DNA of 64,000 nucleotides from NCBI RefSeq assembly GCF_035222375.1, contig NC_085889.1, positions 1,426,001 to 1,490,000 of the forward strand, given 5' to 3'. The stretch comes from Podospora pseudocomata (lineage: Eukaryota; Ascomycota; Sordariomycetes; Sordariales; Podosporaceae). The notes under the pieces were generated by a model. That model worked only from the letters and a program-made list of their open reading frames with translations. It was not told where the DNA came from and made no database searches. The first letter of the stretch is position 1. Each line of letters opens with the position of its first letter. This document shows positions 21,430 to 30,837 of the stretch, one piece after another. The translations under genes were made by a program, and so were the position numbers.

Positions 21430-21797
21430 GTTGTCCGTTTGAATTTGGAAAGATAAAAATCCGGATCAAGCCCAACCAGGTTTCACCCCTTGGATTGTTG
21501 GTGTGTACTTGCGGTTGAGTCTCATATATATGATATGGGCGGGTTGCCAGTCTCACGACAGGTTAAACTGCCGGCATGGAGTCTCTCGGCTGAACGGCAA
21601 AGGGGTGGCTAACGGAACAAGCAACGCCAGCCAGAGCTCCGTACGCGTTTTACGCGTAGATACGACTACCAGAGGGCTAAGTGCGAGGATCCAAAGGCCA
21701 TTGCCGAGTGGTTTGCGCTCGTATGGAACACTAAGGCTAAGTACGGTATTGTAGATGACGATATCTACAACTTCGACGAGACTGGGTTTATGATGGG

Positions 21798-21925
21798 TGT
21801 CACGGCAGGCCGGACCACTGCACCATACCCACTGTGATTGCTATCAAAAGCTACAAGTGAGCCAAGCTTCCTGGCTTGGCTCGCTCCAGTGGTATATATA
21901 TGGTGACGCCGCCACAGCCGTCACA
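21798..21925. mobile_element. 128-bp LTR-like insertion in the Fot1 relic
   Basis: This sequence begins TGTCACGGC and ends GCCGTCACA, and is flanked by perfect 5-bp duplications ATGGG (21793-21797 and 21926-21930). The ends are nearly inverted copies of each other and fit the TG...CA rule for LTRs. Inside are a TATATATA stretch and a 9-bp-arm hairpin (GAGCCAAGC and GCTTGGCTC). It could be a very short solo LTR of a small non-autonomous LTR element, or a MITE with 5-bp duplication. It is a fossil with no coding capacity. Confidence 0.7.
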
Positions 21926-22420
21926 ATGGGTATTATCTTCGCGGGCATGGTAGTTACGACCTCGGACGGCCTTAGTAAGGCGAAACTAGCCCAGCCTGGT
22001 AACCGCGAATGGGCAACGGTAATCCAGGGAGTTAATGCCCTCGGTTGGGCCATCCCTCCTTTTATCATCTTGGCCGCGCAGTACCACCTTGCCAACGAGG
22101 CACTAAGCAAGCGCAGGAGAGCCAAAAAAACACGTGTGCGGCTTGGAGGATCACTTACTGTGCAGGATGCACACGATCTACTAGACCAGAAGGCCGTGGG
22201 TGGGGAGGCAGTGGAAGAAACGCAGCTGGATGGTAGTGGTGTAGGGGGTGCTCGTACAAAGGTTCAATGCTGTGTTGTATGCGGCAAGCCTGGCCATAAT
22301 GCACGTACTTGCCAGGAGGCTGTAGAATCGTCTGATTCGGCTGTTTCTGATGTAATTATAGTTGGTTTATAGTGTTGTTATGTTGCAATTGAGGATAGTT
22401 GTTGTAGGGTGGTGGAGACT

Positions 22421-22463
22421 GTACGACTCGCTTATATGTACGACTCGCTTATAATATACGTTA
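22421..22463 (+). repeat. Right terminal repeat of the Fot1-like relic
   Basis: Two copies of CGACTCGCTTATA-type units in tandem are followed by TATACGTTA. A closely similar 44-bp sequence in the same orientation occurs at 25599-25642. This supports reading it as a transposon end. Confidence 0.6.
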
Positions 22464-22671
22464 TTGTTATTTACGGTGGTGGGCTGAAGATAAATAAAAG
22501 ACAGATATAGGTCGCCAGGAGTAAATACACATGAAAGTTTTTGCTACCAAGAAACTGAGAAGCTACCTTAGGTAAAGACGAAAAAACTCCATGCTTGAAG
22601 ACCCCAAATCACGAACGAACTGTTATCTCTATTACGCTTGAGTCAAAAGTGCTGCTACCAACTGGGAAAGC

Positions 22672-25246
22672 CTACATACTCTCTTTCCGCTTTTTCGTAT
22701 CAATGTCCTGGACACCGTCATCCTTCCTTTTCCGCTTTCTTTCTATCTCGCCACACACAGCTGTTCCCGCTTGTCCGTCCTGCTGATGACAGTTCCATGT
22801 ATGGTCCAACCACTCCTCGCGTGTTTTTATTTCCACCGCTACCAAACCTTTCCTCTTGCATTCCGGGCATTCAAATGGCTTTTGGAACATCTTGCTATGG
22901 GACTTATTGACATGTCTTGAGTGGCTATTTCCGGGGTGGTGCATTTGTTCGCAAAACAGGCATCGGGCTGAACTGGTCGTTTGTGTTTTAGTTGGACGTC
23001 CCTTCTTGTCAGACCTTTTACTAGGCAACCACGGCGTATAATTTGTGCCGTGGCACTTGGCTGTGTGGTTACTCCACGCTTCAGGACCTTCAATAATAAC
23101 ATCGGGACAAAGGGGGCATGGTATAGGTTTGTCGAACGTCCCCTTCTTGAAGTGTTGATCTTGGTTGTGCCGTGTTAAACCATTACGTTTAGCGAAGGTG
23201 CGTTGGCAAAAGAGGCATGTCCATGCCTTAGTATCAGGTTCCTCAACCATCGTCTGCGCTTCGGTGAGAGAATGTATCACTGCCTTAAGCTCTGTGACAC
23301 GGTGACCCAAATATGAGACGAGCATTCGACAGTATATCTCGGTTCTCCTTGGCTTCCCAAGATCTCTGTCAGTCAAAAACCTGCCCACGTAACCTCCTTG
23401 GTCGTGAGGATGGGGGGCAGGAGGGGTGCCTCGGGGTATCGGGATATCTTCAATCGACTGGCCTAGCGCCCGGCGTCGATCCACCTCTTCCAAATCTTCA
23501 CCTCTCCGCTTTTCCACCATCAAGGCCAGTATCTGTTTCCGTCTATTCGCCAGCGCAGCATAAGCTCGACTGATATCGGGAGAGGAGGATCTTGCTTTCG
23601 CCTGTTCATACTCCCAAGTAAGCTTGGTAATATTCTCACGTAGTCGTAGGCTTTTCTCATCCTCTTCGGTAGGATATAGGGGTGCATTGACGTCTCTGAG
23701 AAGTGTGGCGCGCTGAAGACTGCGAAAGAGTGAGTGGTGTTCTCCTGCGGCATCAGTGCCAAATATGATTGGCATAAGCTCCTGGCGTATATGCTCGGGC
23801 TGGTAGCTCGATTCAAACACAGCTGTTGTATTTGACATAAGGTGACCGCGCAAGGCCGGAGTCAGAGGGCCTGTGTTAAGGTTAGTGAGGGCTTTGAAAG
23901 ATCGTCAGGTTTGAATCGTACCATCGAGGAGAGACCCTGCACCAACGCGCAGCGAGTAAGGCCTGATCGTGTCGCGGTTTCCCGCCACACGCCACAACTC
24001 ATTCCACATGCCCCAATACTTATGGTAGGGCATAGGGAAAATCTCTTGCTCCATTTTGTCTTCTTTCCATCTAAGATCGAGGCAGTCCGTCTGGTCTAAA
24101 TTTGGTCGCGTCAGTATCTCCTCCAGAGAACCAAACTCAGCCTCGAAAGCATTGTCGTGAATAGCTTGTCCGATAATCAAGCTGAGAAGACAGATCGTCT
24201 GGCATGGGACAAGAGTGATAGAGAATTGTACGCTATAAAATATTAGAAGAGGAGTCTCAAAGTACTATTTGCTGACCACTTACACTGCATTATGTGAGTT
24301 TGCGGTATACTGGCGCCTCTTATTGTGAACAATCTTAATCGTTGCGCAAATCGCAAGATTTTTCGGATTATCATCAACTCGCAAGCATCGAATACGAACA
24401 TGCTGATATCTGAAGGAGACAATAGAGCCAGGGCAGAACCCAAATCCTGCGAGTAGAAGGACCGAGTGAAATGCAACCCGTTGCCTTGCGGTACATCGGA
24501 GATCTGATGGTCGTGTCCAGAGCGTGTCCAAAAGGAGAATGATATCGTCAGATGTTAGGACTTTCTTCTCAAATGTTTGCTCACTGGATAAGTGAAGCTC
24601 ATCGCTCAATTCAACTCGAATTCATACGTAAATAGTTAATACTCGATCGAAAATAAGAAAATGAAAAAACTAACCCTGGATACATCGGCGACAGGTCCAG
24701 ACCCGGGATTGCCCCCGGCACCCACGTCCGCCCATCTTAACTTCCATTTATGTCTATGATCTGGATCGTTGTGTCGTGCTTCGTTCAGAATAGTTGTGTC
24801 GGCCATGTAGACGATATTCCTCCAGAAAGTAAGAGCCGACTTCGCCGCGGATATGGTCTGAACTACTTGTGTTTCGGATTTACCAATGGCCGGGCGCTTT
24901 TGTCGTGACCTGTAGAATGTGCTCATAGAGAAATGCCCGAATCAGGCTTTTGGGTTTGTCCTTATTCTCACAAAAGTCCATCCAAGCAGTCGTCATGCTG
25001 TAATCCTGGTAGGGAATAGTACGATACCACCTACGAAGCTGTTAGTGGCCTGCCTTCTTGGACTATTTAAGGTACTAACCACTCAAACTTTTGCCAATCT
25101 CTTTGGGCGGCTTCCTGGGCTTTTTTACTGACGGGTACAAACTCGAGGATCGGATTTGACTCAAACCGCTGGATAAGTTGAGCAGCGCTTACGAGCCCGG
25201 CGTCCTCATCATCCGAGTCGAGTGAAATTTGGAGAACTCGAGGCAT
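22672..25246 (-). CDS. DUF3435 (FluG-like) tyrosine recombinase with C2H2 fingers, captain-like; probably frameshifted
   Basis: Exons read as 25246-25080, 25030-24675, 24597-24284, 24232-23922 and 23870-22672. The N-terminus is MPRVLQISLDSDDE. Family landmarks follow: DDIILLLDTLW, then FCPGSIVSFRYQ (box I, where the usual Arg before PG is Cys), then PYSLRVGAGSLLDG (box II Arg) and RGHLMSN...FESSYQ (candidate nucleophile Tyr). A C-terminal extension has three C2H2-like fingers (CLFCQRTF, CPLCPDV, CLFCEQMH). The second exon needs a 1-nt frame change near 24905 to keep family similarity, so the gene may be inactive. DUF3435 includes the captains that mobilise Starship elements, but not every member is a captain. 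Two introns use GTTAGT donors. If a captain, cargo would lie toward lower coordinates. Confidence 0.7.
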
Positions 25247-25292
25247 GGTGATTAGATGGCGTGGACAAGGGTATGCTTGACGTGATGCTGGT

Positions 25293-25362
25293 GGATGATG
25301 GTTGATGAATGATGGTTGATGGATGATGGTTGATGGATGATGGTTGATGGATGGTGGGTTGA
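25293..25362. repeat. 14-bp minisatellite, about five units
   Basis: The unit GGATGATGGTTGAT is repeated in tandem, four nearly perfect and one diverged. It ends about 47 bp before the start codon of the captain-like gene on its coding strand. Confidence 0.9.
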
Positions 25363-25598
25363 GTTGGCTAGCTGATGTTAACCCGCAACGAAATGATGGC
25401 GGGAATCCATATAAATATTATGGATTAAAATTATCTATTTAATGTAGTGGCGCTGGCATAACGGTGTTTTGGACGTTATGGCTACGCCATTTAAAACGGG
25501 CACAGCCGTTAAGTGCTTAACATGAAGATCTGTCGCGGCCATTTTCAGCCCTCGTTCTGTCACAAATTTGGGTGGTAGATATCTCAAAAAATAAAACT

Positions 25599-25642
25599 GG
25601 TATCGCTCGCTTATATTGGTCGCTCGCTTATAATGTACGTTA
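25599..25642 (+). repeat. Orphan Fot1/pogo-like terminal repeat
   Basis: Contains CGCTCGCTTATA twice, followed by ATGTACGTTA. It matches the right end at 22421-22463 in sequence and orientation, but no transposase lies to its left. It may be the remnant of a second element or of a MITE. Confidence 0.55.
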
Positions 25643-25821
25643 GATTAATACTAATACCCTATATATATTAATTAACCCCCCATTTTACTCGCCCGGTTGG
25701 CTGAATCAATATCAACGCCCGCCCTTGTTGCAAGCATACCTTATCATTTAACCATCGCCAAACCTGATTGTGATAATAAACTTTCGAACCATGTCAACGA
25801 TGCCGCGGCCAAGCCAAGATG

Positions 25822-27123
25822 GGTTAGAATGGAAAGAGACTGTTTGAACTTGTGCCGCAGTGGACGCGAGACCCTTCGATTGCCGCAATCGAAAACGTGT
25901 GTCGCCAGCATTTGAGCATCGCCCCCAAGGACCCCTGCACCGTCGCCTTCCACACATCCGGCCTGTTCAACAAACTCTCCATCGTCGAATCTGCTAGCGG
26001 CCCTCGCATGATGCGCGTCTCGCTGCCCGTCTATCCCCGCCACAAGACCCGCGCCGAGGTAGCCACCTTGCGCTGGGTGCGCGAGAACACCACGATCCCC
26101 GTCCCCAACGTGTTTGCTTTTGACGACAGCAACGACAACGAGATCGGTTTCGAGTGGATATTGATGGAGCTGATGGAGGGTGCGCCGGCGCATCGAAGGT
26201 GGCGGACCATGTCCTTGGAGCAAAAGGTCGTCTTCACGAAGCGGGTCGCGACATTCCAGGCCGAGTTGTCAGGACGTGGGAGTTGTCGGGACGTGGGAAA
26301 CCGGAGTCCATATTCAGGGGCATAGGGACGTTGGATCTGCGGAAAGTCGATCAAGTCGATCAGGGACATGACGCTGAAGATTTGGACAAGGTCTCTCCTG
26401 GTCTACTAGTGTCCCACGAGTTCTTTATGGGCGATCATCTTTACTACGACATTCCACGAGGCCCCTTCCGCTCTAGCCATGACTGGTTGAGCGCGGTGTT
26501 GAACATCATCATAGTACACCAGACAGCAGTCCTCGAGAAGACGGACGATGAAGACGAGAAAGAAGACGCCGAGGAAATCTTGCCTGTGGCGCAGAGACTG
26601 CTCGCTCTTGTTCCCAAGGTCTTTCCCGCACATCCGGACGAAGCAGAGACAACAGCACTTCTACCACCACGACCTCCATCTAAACAACATCTTGGTGAAT
26701 GAAAAAGGCGAAATCACGGCCGTTTTGGACTGGTAATCCATCTCAGCAATGCCTCTATGGATGTCGACCACAGTTCCCAAGTTCTTGGACGAGCCAGTTC
26801 GGGAGGAGGAGCCGCAGCCGCATATGTACATGGATGAGATACCTGAGAAGTGCAACGATGAGAACGAATGCAGGAATGAGCTCTACTTCATACACAGGAT
26901 GGAGTGGGAAGCAACGCAACTGCGGAAGGTCTACAACGTCACGCTGAGGGAGCTGTGGCCAGAGTGGCCGCTCGAAGAAAGCTATGTGGAGCTCGATTTC
27001 TTCCAGGCAGTCTCTCAATATGACGGGATATGGGTGAAGAAGGCAGTCAGATGGGCCGATTACCTGGAGAAGGGTCAAGTTATGCGATTCAAGGACTTGT
27101 GGGGAAGTGGGCTCGGTTTGTAG
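25822..27123 (+). pseudogene. APH-family phosphotransferase (kinase-like) pseudogene
   Basis: The protein sense shows an aminoglycoside-phosphotransferase-like fold: TIPVPNVFAFD and FEWILMELMEG of the N-lobe, then HHDLHLNNILV (catalytic H-x-D with Asn) and ITAVLDW (metal-binding Asp). The sense is in frame 1 to about 26280, in another frame to about 26650, and back in frame 1 to the end at 27123. The first shift is explained by a perfect-length 17-bp tandem duplication at 26263-26296. A second shift lies close to 26650. An in-frame TAA at 26734-26736 replaces the usual DWE glutamate. Three lesions in one gene make loss of function very likely. The N-terminus is uncertain because the frame opens after a TAG near 25819. 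Confidence 0.75.
26263..26296 (+). repeat. 17-bp tandem duplication inside the APH-like pseudogene
   Basis: Two adjacent 17-bp copies starting GAGTTGTC and ending GACGTGG differ at one base. Because 17 is not a multiple of three, the duplication shifts the frame of the gene at this point. Confidence 0.9.
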
Positions 27124-27295
27124 GGAGGTGGGCTCAGTCTGAAGAAATCATGGCATGGCCGAAATCAAACCAAGCCAAACTTTGATCTTTGCTACCAACC
27201 ATACTCTACCCAACAAACTGTTTTCTGACTACCAGTACAAGGTGCCCATCCTGACCCTCTCCCCAGTCTACTCGGCGTCCTCGTCCTCATCCTCA

Positions 27296-28354
27296 CTATT
27301 CATCGTCGTCTGAGGAAAGGTCCGAAATCTCGGATTCGTCGTCCGATACTTGGTCCTCGATAACCTCGCCCTCGTCATCCCACTGCGCACCCTCACTCAA
27401 TGCGACATTTCTGCCAGTCAAGACATCGAACGCTCGCATTTCAATACGTGGAAGCGCATGCGTCAATATCCTCACTATTTTTGGGGCAGCCATCTGTGCC
27501 ACAAGAACTTGCGCTTGCTTCTCCATATCCGCTTTCAGTTGAAGGAACCCCCCTGTAGAGGAACCGCAACATGTGGCGTGCGCTGCCGAGGTGGTTACAG
27601 GTGACTCGTTGGACAGACTGAGGTTGATGAGCATCTCGTTCAGTTTCAGATCGGTGCAATGCAGTGGGGGTCTTAGAACATCGGCACAAATACTGCGCAT
27701 GCGCAGTCGCAAACGTCGTAGCGTAGTAAAAAGCGCGGCGATACTCGTGCAGACATGGATTACTTCACCGCGCTCCTGGCTTTGATGCGGTATAAGTCGA
27801 GTACCGCATAGATCTAGCTCTAGACTAGTTAGGTTGCTGACCGACAAGAAGGCGCGTATTGTGGATAAAAAAAGGTAGTCACGACGTTCTAGAAAACGAA
27901 GTAGCGGATGCAGTTCACTGGTGGCTTGGATGCGTAAGATTCGCAGTCTCTGTGATTGTTGGATGATGGCGGCGAGGTAGAGGAGATCGTTATTCAACTC
28001 TGTTGTCCAGGTTGCGCGCACAGCGTTTCCAAGAGCGCCATTCCAGACATTTACGGCCTGCGGATCGTGTCCAGACAGCGGAATAGAGTCCCAGTCTTCA
28101 AAGCCTTTCAAATTCAGGTCCAAGGTTTCCACGCTGTTTTTGACTAGACGCAGACTTGATTCCACATACGGAGAAGACAGCAAGCGTCGTAGTGTCTTCT
28201 GAGTAACGTAAAGATCCCGGAAGCACGCGGTATGGGCAAATTCGCTCCACTGCTTACAGACTGTGAGGCGTGACAGATCCGAGCGAAAATAGGATGAGCC
28301 CAAATGATCGAATATTTGAATCAAGGTTTCGGGGGGAAGTTTGAGGAGTGCCAT
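27296..28354 (-). CDS. F-box protein, 352 aa
   Basis: A single intact exon. Residues 2-40 form an F-box: LLKLPPETLIQIFDHL, then LSRLTVCKQW. F-box proteins link substrates to SCF ubiquitin ligases through Skp1. The middle, residues about 80-250, is Leu-rich with LRILRIQ and LTSLELDLCG segments, resembling irregular leucine-rich repeats used for substrate binding. The C-terminus is very acidic (DDESEISDLSSDDDE). No intron is needed. The substrate is unknown. Families of this type are expanded in fungi and evolve quickly; this copy looks whole, unlike the F-box stub at 18.9 kb. Confidence 0.75.
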   Translation of the reverse strand: MALLKLPPETLIQIFDHLGSSYFRSDLSRLTVCKQWSEFAHTACFRDLYVTQKTLRRLLSSPYVESSLRLVKNSVETLDLNLKGFEDWDSIPLSGHDPQAVNVWNGALGNAVRATWTTELNNDLLYLAAIIQQSQRLRILRIQATSELHPLLRFLERRDYLFLSTIRAFLSVSNLTSLELDLCGTRLIPHQSQERGEVIHVCTSIAALFTTLRRLRLRMRSICADVLRPPLHCTDLKLNEMLINLSLSNESPVTTSAAHATCCGSSTGGFLQLKADMEKQAQVLVAQMAAPKIVRILTHALPRIEMRAFDVLTGRNVALSEGAQWDDEGEVIEDQVSDDESEISDLSSDDDE

Positions 28355-29046
28355 AGTGTGTCGTGCAAGCGAACGGAGGCGGTGTCAGTGTGTCTGGATC
28401 AAGAGACGTACATGTCTTTCCGCGGTTCAAAAACAAAAAGAGATCGAAGAGTGGATTTTATTTGCAAGTCGGAGAGCTGACACAAGACCCACTATATGTT
28501 AAGTGTCGCATGGCAGGCAGCCAACAACTGTATCAGTACCGAATCCAGCAGCGCTTGTGGATCTGCGGGGGGTAAAGTACAGTGCACACGTCAGAGGAAC
28601 CCATTCAAGGTTCGTCCACTTATTTAAGGCAGGTTAATAATGTAAGCATAAGTGATTGGCCGGCTTTCAATTCTGCAAACCGACGTGACGCGCCTAGCCA
28701 CACCGGCAAATTCCGTCAGCTAACGTTACACAGAAAATCCCACTTAGCCCTTGCGCAGTGGGATTCAACGGTGGGAATTTCAATTCCCAGGGCCTTATTT
28801 TTGACCGGAAGATCACACCCTTATACGTGTGAGAACTAGTGGGAGGTGTAAGTGAAAGACAGTGGTTTTAGTGAACTTGAGAATCGAACTTGGGCGTTTG
28901 CACTTAGTATTCCCCTTTCCAGAAACCTTGGCGATCTTTTAATAGGCTATTTACTATCGAAGTTACGATAATATTAGTTTTTTTCCATTTTGCGGTTGAT
29001 ATGTGGCCTATGGAAGTCTTGGCCCAACTAAGCTTTGGAGGCCGAT
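28355..29046. other. Intergenic, about 690 bp
   Basis: 5' flank of the F-box gene and left flank of an LTR fossil. No gene or RNA was recognised. It ends with CCGAT, a 5-bp word that reappears inverted beside the second LTR copy. Confidence 0.4.
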
Positions 29047-29880
29047 TGTGACGAACCCCTGTACAGAACCTCTGAAAGGGATACTGGTTGAAGGCTACTT
29101 CTGACAATTGGTTCGGTGCGGCTAAACAGCGCACAACAAGATGTCTCAATGTAAACACAAGATGCCGTGAATACAAGTGTTACAACCTGCACCGGGAGTG
29201 GATACAGACTGCAAGGCAGTACGCCGAAGGTGAATATGACAGGATGATCGAAGGTTGTGACAAGCGTCTCAGACACGGGTTCACTGTCAACAACAGGTTG
29301 TTCTAACAAAGAGCTACTGAGAGTAGATTGTAGACAAATGAACTTGATTGCTTGCATGAGGAATCAGATTCCTCGACATGGGGAGCGCCGGTCACTCCCC
29401 CCTATTTATGTGAAACTATCTACATATGTTTCTGAAGTATCTTTGTACCTTGCTCAGTGTGCTTGTATTGCTTGTTTTTCTCTCTGTTCCTGCTCTCTTT
29501 TATAGACCTTTCTGCAGGATTCATTCTGTCACATGGTCAACAAATCATGGCCGCGGCCAACAGACCATGGCCACCGCCAACAGAAGGATGAACTCCTTGC
29601 TAGTAAGACTCCTTTCTTTCTGACAGGTACCACCCAGTGGTTCCTGTACAGGGGTATTACGCTTGGGGCGTAACAACAAGCTGTGATTGCATACTGCGGA
29701 ACTGTCTATCTACACCCGCCAGTTCCTCCGTATATATAGACCGGTTTATCACCATTATCACCAGTGATAATGTCGATTATCACCCTTGGCACTAGTGATA
29801 ATACAACTTCCCCACTTTTCCTGTTCCAGTGGTTGGACGGGTCGCGCCCCGCGCTCCCCACTTATGTCAGGTCCGTGACA
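29047..29880 (-). mobile_element. Solo LTR, copy A (minus orientation), interrupted by a second LTR
   Basis: On the minus strand this LTR begins TGTCACGG and ends CGTCACA, so it obeys the TG...CA rule with short inverted ends. It carries a TATATATA promoter-like stretch. A 498-bp LTR of another family is nested in it. Without that insertion it is about 331 bp and matches copy B (30056-30366) along its whole length, with scattered substitutions and small indels, so the copies are not young. Probably Ty3-type by LTR size and ends, but no internal coding region remains. Fossil. Confidence 0.75.
29178..29675. mobile_element. Nested solo LTR of a second family, 498 bp
   Basis: It starts TGTTAC and ends GTAACA, a perfect 6-bp inverted terminal pair, and is flanked by perfect 5-bp duplications ACAAG (29173-29177 and 29676-29680). 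It sits inside LTR copy A, so it is younger than that LTR. The intact duplication suggests it is relatively recent. No coding sequence is present. Fossil. Confidence 0.85.
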
Positions 29881-30055
29881 CCGCACACGTAGCGCGCGAG
29901 GACGAGGTGGGCGCTCTCAGGCGCGGCAGTAAGCTCGGCGATGGTGGCCTTGTTGTTGTTATTGTTGTTGTGTTCCGTAGCGGAAGCCTGTGAATCTAAA
30001 CAGTCGTACATTTCTGGCGTGCCGATCTTTGGGCCCTGATGTTAATCTTGATCGG

Positions 30056-30366
30056 TGTCACGGACCTGACATAAGTGGGGAGCGCGGGGCGCGACCCGTC
30101 CAACCACTGGAACAGGAAAAGTTGGGAAGTCGTATTATCACTAGTGCCAAGGGTGATAATGGTGATAAACTGGTCTATATATACGGAGGAACTGGCTGGT
30201 GTATATAGACAGTTCTGCAGTATGCAATCACAGCTTGTATTCACGGTATCTTGTGTTTACATTGAGACATCTTGTTGTGCACTGTTTAGCTGCACCGAAC
30301 CAGGATTATTCAGAAGTGCCTTCAACCAGTGTCCCTTTCAGAGGTTCTGGATAGGGGTTCGTCACA
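30056..30366 (+). mobile_element. Solo LTR, copy B (plus orientation)
   Basis: This 311-bp LTR starts TGTCACGG, ends CGTCACA and carries a TATATATA stretch near 30174. It is the same family as copy A but in inverse orientation, 175 bp away. It is preceded by ATCGG; the inverse of that word also adjoins the outer end of copy A. The 3' flank does not repeat it. The family is likely Ty3-type. Fossil. Confidence 0.75.
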
Positions 30367-30837
30367 GATATGGTACTTAGATAGATTATCTTTACAAAGT
30401 TAGAAATAAATTATTATAATAATACGTAAAACTAGGATCGCCGCCGGGTTTTATTTCCAGATTTCAATATTTATTTTCTCTTAGCGCTTAGCGGCCAAGC
30501 CTAAAGTATTGGAAAATCGAGCGGGTAGATGTAGAGATACCATAAGGAAATTCACCTTAGAATTTAGCAGAGAATTCTTCCAGAATCGGCATCACACATT
30601 TCCCTTGAATTGATTTTCTGGATATTCACAAGGGCCAAGCACTGCTCCATGCCTGTTTTGTAGAGCCTAACCTAGCACAGAAGGATATCACACATCTGCG
30701 GGATCACACCAGAGCATTGATTGATCGAAAACAGATGAGCCGGGCAGTCGAACACGAGGAAGTCCGGAACGAGGCAACGCCCCGGCAGAGACGAGGCGAA
30801 CGGGTAGTCTGCAGAAAAATATCCCAGTGTTTTCATC
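30367..30837. other. AT-rich gap after the LTR cluster
   Basis: No gene or repeat was recognised between the LTR cluster and the TPR relic. The first 200 bp are AT-rich. Confidence 0.35.

Larger units (their letters stand above)
21645..22463 (+). mobile_element. Fot1/pogo-type DNA transposon relic
   Basis: The plus strand from 21645 encodes a DDE-1 transposase piece (RRYDYQRAKCEDP, then NFDETGFMMG with the first catalytic Asp). A 128-bp insertion follows; beyond it the sense continues with IIFAGMVV, QPGNREWATVIQG and WAIPPFIILAAQYHLAN. The next residues already belong to the C-terminal tail, so the part with the second and third catalytic acids has been deleted. The tail keeps LTVQDAHDLL and a CCHC zinc knuckle (CCVVCGKPGHNARTC), stopping at 22369-22371. 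The 5' end with the DNA-binding domain and left TIR is missing. A right-end TIR-like sequence is seen at 22421-22463. It is a dead copy. Confidence 0.8.
25247..25696. promoter_or_regulatory. Upstream region of the captain-like gene with minisatellite, palindromes and transposon end
   Basis: Besides the minisatellite at 25293-25362 and the transposon-end-like repeat at 25599-25642, this region holds two small inverted repeats: CATAACG / CGTTATG at 25457-25480 and AACGG / CCGTT at 25495-25510. All four arms share the core AACG. For Starships the element edge is expected in just this position, upstream of the captain, but I could not identify a direct repeat that marks it. Confidence 0.5.

Noticed and set aside
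25247-25696. A defined Starship left edge
   Set aside because: I found no direct repeat that recurs elsewhere in the window at a plausible right edge, so the boundary cannot be called from this sequence alone.
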